A DNA stretch of 64,000 nt from JANQOH01 sp965243325 (GTDB lineage: Bacteria > Pseudomonadota > Alphaproteobacteria > UBA7887): the NCBI GenBank assembly GCA_965243325.1, contig CBDEUQ010000001.1, positions 248,001 to 312,000 on the forward strand, read 5' to 3'. The notes under the pieces are model-generated. The model ran no database searches and was not told the origin of the DNA. It was given only the letters and a program-made list of their open reading frames with translations. Within the stretch, counting starts at the first letter, position 1. The number at the start of each line of letters is the position of its first letter. Position numbers and translations under genes: made by a program. Shown piece by piece: positions 59,613 to 64,000 of this stretch.

Positions 59613-60668
59613 TCGAACCCCTTGGTCTTGACGGTGCGGAACAGCTGCTCGATCGTCCAGCGCCTGCGGTAGAGCCGGGTGATCCACCGGGCCTGGTCGT
59701 GCGTCTCGACCCGGTGGCTGGTCAGCAGCCGCCAGTGCGCGGGCTGCACCGACGCGGGCGGGTCGAGTTCGCGCGCCTCGACGAGGAAGACGGGCTGGGA
59801 CTTCGGCGCGCCGGGCTCCGCGGGCCGGTGCCTCGGGCGCCGGAGCGTGACCGCGCCGAAGCGCACCGAGATGCGGGCCGTGCGCGCCTTCTGGCCGGGC
59901 CTGGCCGGCAGGTCCACCGCATGCGCCTCCTCCGGCCTGCCTTCCAGGCCGTCGAAGAGCTTGCCCCCGCCGTCGGCGAGGACGCGGTCCTGCGCCGCCC
60001 GAACCAGGACGTCCATGCCCTCGGGCCGGCAGGCGAACATCTCGTAGATGTCGCCTTCCCGGTCCGCCACCGCGGTCACGCGCGCCGCCCCCGCTTCCAG
60101 CAGGCGCGCGCTCTCCTGCATGCCGTCGAGCCAGCGCCGGCTCTGCTTGTCGCAGAGCGGCGCATGCTTCGACGCCTTCTCGCCGCCGCACCGCTCGATC
60201 ACCTGCGTGGCGGCGAGGCCGAGAAGGGCCCCAGCCTCGGCCTCCACCGCGATCGTGGCGTGGCCGACCACGCCCGTGCCGCCGCCGCTGTCGCGGAAGG
60301 TCGTCGTGTCCTGTATCGCCAGCACATGCAGGCCCGCGACGCGGCCCGCCGTGCCCCGCGCGGCCTGCTCCACCACCCTCTCCACGGTCACCTTCCCGTT
60401 CCGCAGGAACCGCCCGATGCGCACCTCGCCGGCGCGGTTCCCGCCCACGCTGCGGACGGAAATGCCCCGCGGACCGCGCCTGACGAGCCGGTCGTGCAGG
60501 AACCGCCCGGCCTCGTCGACGCGCCGGTCCCCGAAATGCGAAGCCTCGCTGTCCATCGCCCGTCGCTCCCGTCTTCCATCCAACGCCGGGAACGGTATGA
60601 ATCACAGGACACGGCTCAGGGGAATCCCCCCTTCAACACTCTCCGGAGGAGATGTGTGCATACGGTAG

Positions 60669-60840
60669 GGGTCAAGCCCGGGGTGACAGGAAGGGGCGGG
60701 GCCGCCGCCGTTCGCCCCTCGACTGTCACCCCGGCCGGAGCGCAGCGGAGAGCCGGCGTCCAGTCTGCCAGCCGAGGAGTCCTCACGCCCCGCCCACCCC
60801 TCGGATGTCATCCCGGGCTTGACCCGGGATCCAGTCTGCC
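60669..60840. repeat. hairpin repeats, right half of IS target 2 and others
   Basis: The rest of the interrupted short unit is followed by a long-type unit (about 60724-60763, with GCCGGCGTCC arm) and an inverse short unit with CCCGGGATCC arm (about 60807-60835). These are the last repeats in the window. Confidence 0.9.
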
Positions 60841-60926
60841 GGCCGCCGCTCCGTCCCCCCGCCTTGCCGCCCCCCGCGCGGCGCGGCTACTCTGGGCGCG
60901 TACACCGACCCTGCGGAGGCTCCGCC

Positions 60927-63900
60927 ATGACCGATGCCGTCGTCGCGCTCGACGACAAGTACGCGCTCGACTCCGGGCGGGTCTTCCTCAGCGGCACCCA
61001 GGCGCTGGTCCGCCTGCCGATGCTGCAGCGCCGGCGCGACGAGGCGGCGGGGCTGAAGACCGGCGTCTTCGTCTCCGGCTACCGCGGCTCGCCGCTCGGC
61101 ACCTACGACAAGGCGCTGTGGCAGGCGCGCGCCTTCCTCGCCCGCCACGACATCCACTTCCGCCCCGGCGTCAACGAGGACCTCGCGGCGACGGCGGTGT
61201 GGGGCAGCCAGCAGCTCGGGATGCTCGGCCCCACCCGCTACGACGGCGTCGTCGGCATCTGGTACGGCAAGGGGCCGGGGGTCGACCGCTGCGGCGACGC
61301 CATCCGCCACGCCAACAGCGCCGGCACCGCGCGCCACGGCGGCGTCCTCATGCTGCTCGGCGACGACCACGGCGCCAAGTCCTCCACCCTGCCGCACCAG
61401 AGCGACTTCGCGATGGTCGACGCGATGATCCCGGTGCTGCACCCGGCCGGCGTGCAGGAGTTCCTCGACCTCGGCGTGCACGGCATCGCCGCCTCGCGCT
61501 ACGCCGGCCTCTGGGTCGGCTTCAAGTGCGTCACCGCCATCGTCGACTCCTCGGCCACCGTCGACATCGACCCCGGCCGTCTCGAGACCGCGCTGCCGGA
61601 GAGCTTCGACATGCCCGAAGGCGGCCTCAACGCGCGCTGGCCCGACGACCGCTTCGAGGCCGAGGAGCGCCTGCACGAGACCAAGCTCGCGGCCATGCAG
61701 GCCTACGTTCGCGAGAACCGGCTCGACCGGCTGGTCTACGATTCGCCCGACGCGCGCATCGGCGTCGTCGCCTCGGGCAAGGCGTACCTCGACGTGATGC
61801 AGGCGCTCGACGACCTCGGCGTCGACGAGGAGCTGGCCCGCGCCCTGGGCCTCCGCCTCTACAAGGTGGCGCTGGCCTGGCCGCTCGAGCCCGAGGGCCT
61901 CCGCCGCTTCGCCGACGGCCTCGAGCAGATCGTCGTCGTCGAGGAAAAGCGCGGCCTCATCGAGGAGCAGGTCAAGTCGCTGCTTTACGGCGCCGAGCGG
62001 GCGCCCGTCGTTGTCGGCAAGCGCGACGAGGCCGGGGCGGTCCTGTTCCCGGCGCCGCGCGAGCTCACGGCCGACCGCATCGCCGAGGCGCTCGGCCGCC
62101 GCCTCGCCGCCCGCGACCCCGGCGGCCGGCTGTCGAACCGGCTCGACCGCTGCACCGCGGCGCCCGCCGGCGCGACCGGCTCCAAGGTGGTGCGCACGCC
62201 CTACTTCTGCTCCGGCTGCCCGCACAACACCTCCACCCGCGTGCCCGAGGGCAGCCGCGCGCTGTCCGGCATCGGCTGCCACTTCCTCGCCCAGTACATG
62301 AACCGCAGCACGGCGAGCTACAGCCACATGGGCGCCGAGGGCGTGCCGTGGATCGGCCAGGCGCCCTTCGCCGACGAGAAGCACGTCTTCGTCAACATCG
62401 GCGATGGCACCTACTTCCACTCCGGCCTGCTCGCCATCCGCGCCGCCGTCGCCGCCGGGGTCTCCGTCACCTACAAGATCCTCTACAACGACGCGGTGGC
62501 GATGACCGGCGGCCAGCCGGTGGACGGCAGCCTCAGCGTCGCCCAGATCACCCACCAGCTTCACGGCGAGGGCGTGGCCGGCATCGCCGTCGTCGCCGAC
62601 GACCCGGGCAAGTACCCCGTCGGCGCCGGCTTCGCCGCCGGCACCCGCGTCTGGCCGCGCGAGTCGCTCGACGAGGTGCAGCGCGCGCTGCGCGAGGTCG
62701 AAGGCGTCACGGCGCTGATCTACGACCAGGTCTGCGCCACCGAGAAGCGGCGCCGGCGCAAGCGCGGCCGCATGGCCGACCCGGCCCGCTGGGCGGTCAT
62801 CAACGACCTCGTCTGCGAGGGCTGCGGCGACTGCTCGACGGCGTCGAACTGCGTCTCGGTCGAGCCGCTGGAGACGCCGTTCGGGCGCAAGCGGCAGATC
62901 AACCTCTCGACCTGCAACAAGGACTTCTCGTGCCTCGACGGGTTCTGCCCGAGCTTCGTCACCGTCGAGGGCGGCGCCCGCCGCACCGCCGCCGCCGGCG
63001 CCGTCGAGGGAGTCCGGGCGCTGCCCGACGCCGGGCCGCTGCCCGAGCCGGCGCGCGCCGACGCGGGCGAGCCGGTCAACATCCTCGTCACCGGGATCGG
63101 CGGCACCGGCGTCGTCACCATCGGCGCCGTGCTCGGCATGGCGGCGCACATCGACGGCAAGGCGTGCACCGTGCTCGACACCGTCGGCGCGGCGCAGAAG
63201 GGCGGCGCCGTGATGAGCCAGATCCGCCTCGCCGCCGACCCCGGCCGCCTGCACGCGCTCGCCATCGGCCGCGGCCGCGCCGACCTGCTGCTTGGCTGCG
63301 ACATCGTCGTCGCCGCCAGCCGCGACTCGCTCGACCGGCTGAGTGCGGAGCGCTCGGCGGCGGTGGTCAACGCCCACAACGCGCCCGTCGCGGCGTTCGT
63401 GCACGACCCGGACTTCGACTTCGCCGGCGACGTGAACCGGGCGCTGATCGGCAAGGCCGCCGCCGCCGGCAAGGCCCGCTTCGTCGACGCGACGGCGCTG
63501 GCGACCGCGCTGTTCGGCGACGCCATCGCGAGCAACATGTTCCTGCTCGGGCTCGCGTACCAGCAGGGGCACGTGCCCGTCGCCGCCCAGGCGATCGAGC
63601 GGGCGATCGAGCTGAACGGCGTCGCCGTGGCGATGAATCTCGGCGCCTTCGCCTGGGGCCGCCGGGCGGCGGTCGAGCCCGAGGCCGTCGACGCGATGCT
63701 CCGCCCCGCCGCGCCGGCGGCGGCGGACGGGGAGGAGGCGCCCGAGGGCGACGACGTGGACCGCATCGTCGCCCGCCGCGCGGCCTTCCTCGCCGACTAC
63801 CAGAACGAGGCCTGGGCCGAACGCTACCGCCGCCTCGTCGCCCGCGTCCGCGCCGCCGAGCAGGCGCGCGTCCCCGGCGCCTCGCGCCTCGCCGCCGCCG

Positions 63901-64000
63901 TCGCCCGCGGCGCCTTCAAGCTGATGGCCTACAAGGACGAGTACGAGGTCGCGCGCCTGCACGCCGATCGCAAGTTCCTCGCCTCGATCGCCGGGCGCTT
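60927..64000 (+). CDS. indolepyruvate ferredoxin oxidoreductase-family protein (3' end outside window)
   Basis: At least 1024 residues of a large fused 2-oxoacid:ferredoxin oxidoreductase. The N-terminal pyrimidine-type domain begins 'SGTQALVRLPMLQ' with 'GYRGSPLGTYD'. The ThDP-binding domain has 'NIGDGTYFHSGLLAIR' near residue 490 and 'YNDAVAMTGGQPVDG'. A Cys-rich segment near 630 reads 'CEGCGDCSTASNC'. The gamma domain starts near 718 with 'ILVTGIGGTGVVTIGAVLGMAA'. Such enzymes oxidise aryl or branched 2-oxoacids to acyl-CoA. GGAGG precedes ATG 60927. The order matches the long aerobic-type IOR proteins. Confidence 0.92.
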   Translation, partial: MTDAVVALDDKYALDSGRVFLSGTQALVRLPMLQRRRDEAAGLKTGVFVSGYRGSPLGTYDKALWQARAFLARHDIHFRPGVNEDLAATAVWGSQQLGMLGPTRYDGVVGIWYGKGPGVDRCGDAIRHANSAGTARHGGVLMLLGDDHGAKSSTLPHQSDFAMVDAMIPVLHPAGVQEFLDLGVHGIAASRYAGLWVGFKCVTAIVDSSATVDIDPGRLETALPESFDMPEGGLNARWPDDRFEAEERLHETKLAAMQAYVRENRLDRLVYDSPDARIGVVASGKAYLDVMQALDDLGVDEELARALGLRLYKVALAWPLEPEGLRRFADGLEQIVVVEEKRGLIEEQVKSLLYGAERAPVVVGKRDEAGAVLFPAPRELTADRIAEALGRRLAARDPGGRLSNRLDRCTAAPAGATGSKVVRTPYFCSGCPHNTSTRVPEGSRALSGIGCHFLAQYMNRSTASYSHMGAEGVPWIGQAPFADEKHVFVNIGDGTYFHSGLLAIRAAVAAGVSVTYKILYNDAVAMTGGQPVDGSLSVAQITHQLHGEGVAGIAVVADDPGKYPVGAGFAAGTRVWPRESLDEVQRALREVEGVTALIYDQVCATEKRRRRKRGRMADPARWAVINDLVCEGCGDCSTASNCVSVEPLETPFGRKRQINLSTCNKDFSCLDGFCPSFVTVEGGARRTAAAGAVEGVRALPDAGPLPEPARADAGEPVNILVTGIGGTGVVTIGAVLGMAAHIDGKACTVLDTVGAAQKGGAVMSQIRLAADPGRLHALAIGRGRADLLLGCDIVVAASRDSLDRLSAERSAAVVNAHNAPVAAFVHDPDFDFAGDVNRALIGKAAAAGKARFVDATALATALFGDAIASNMFLLGLAYQQGHVPVAAQAIERAIELNGVAVAMNLGAFAWGRRAAVEPEAVDAMLRPAAPAAADGEEAPEGDDVDRIVARRAAFLADYQNEAWAERYRRLVARVRAAEQARVPGASRLAAAVARGAFKLMAYKDEYEVARLHADRKFLASIAGR

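Larger units (their letters stand above)
57949..60556 (-). pseudogene. IS4-family transposase interrupted by insertion
   Basis: The N-terminal part runs from ATG 60556 to about 59613 and the C-terminal part from 58332 to 57949. The break falls after 'RTVKTKGF', shortly past the catalytic Glu signature. Neither part should make an active transposase; the N-terminal frame continues into the insert for about 30 residues. Confidence 0.92.
57940..60668 (-). mobile_element. IS4-family insertion sequence, copy 2, split by an IS256-family element
   Basis: It has the same ends as the copy at 50632 and the same 10-bp target duplication GGGTCAAGCC (57930-57939 and 60669-60678). Removing the 1280-bp insert and one 8-bp duplicate restores the 1441-bp length. 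The two IS4-type copies look identical wherever compared, suggesting recent transposition. Confidence 0.93.

Noticed and set aside
25620..60840. Hairpin repeats considered as a CRISPR array
   Set aside because: Units are palindromic, vary in type, sit singly or in pairs in many intergenic gaps, and have no regular unique spacers or cas genes.
60783..63962. A 1059-residue minus-strand open frame
   Set aside because: It mirrors the indolepyruvate oxidoreductase gene, is full of Val/Gly/Arg/Asp low-complexity sequence, and has no motif; the plus strand carries all conserved motifs.

Overview
The window is about 64 kb of very GC-rich DNA with dense coding on both strands and many 4-bp start/stop overlaps. 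It comes from an alphaproteobacterium. The best markers are the 42-residue aa3-type cytochrome oxidase subunit IV, an MmcB-type DNA repair protein, the metK-trmB pair, and many 'CCCCGGGTCAAGCCCGGGG' hairpin repeats. The mix of TRAP transporters, short-chain dehydrogenases, a dehalogenase and a nitrile-hydratase-type enzyme suggests a heterotroph using varied organic acids. I cannot name a genus. I saw no tRNA, rRNA or CRISPR array.

Region 1 (1-25.5 kb) is conventional chromosome without dispersed repeats. It holds a cut-off SulP transporter, a polyphosphate-flavoured stretch (PPK2, CYTH-CHAD protein, ParA-like ATPase, Nudix hydrolase), and a CPA2 antiporter. Next come a three-gene nitrile hydratase/thiocyanate hydrolase-type cluster under a LysR regulator with a haloalkane dehalogenase, then housekeeping genes (guaA, moaA, nadK, ruvX, purH). 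It ends with lutABC, an Smr protein, a small cytochrome c and an orphan TRAP binding protein.

Region 2 (24.6-35.5 kb) looks like a catabolic island. It contains a DHDPS-like lyase, a nucleotidyltransferase, a Gfo/Idh/MocA oxidoreductase, an HD-domain protein, RidA, a TAXI-type TRAP binding protein with a fused permease, a peptidoglycan-binding protein, an SDR and an RraA-like protein. The first dispersed repeats appear here, at 25.6 kb, and continue to 60.9 kb.

Region 3 (35.5-43.2 kb) has a VIT-family transporter, a GIY-YIG protein, a ThDP enzyme-metK-trmB operon, a small membrane protein, an XRE regulator behind a possible toxin remnant, and a DMT exporter.

Region 4 (43.3-60.9 kb) is the most unusual. 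Two large paralogous helical-repeat/beta-domain proteins stand head to head, both cut at the same point in a CCG tract and both lacking a signal peptide. Their 3' ends and terminators form inverted repeats bounding a 4.5 kb symmetric locus. A third relative is a complete lipoprotein and lies behind a diverged copy of the smc promoter and first codons. Then follow a VapBC-type pair, an IS4-family element, smc, an rpmG gene broken by an apparent 17-nt deletion, a lipoprotein, and a second IS4-type copy inserted at the same 10-bp repeat target and itself split by an IS256-family element. The window ends inside a large indolepyruvate ferredoxin oxidoreductase-type gene.
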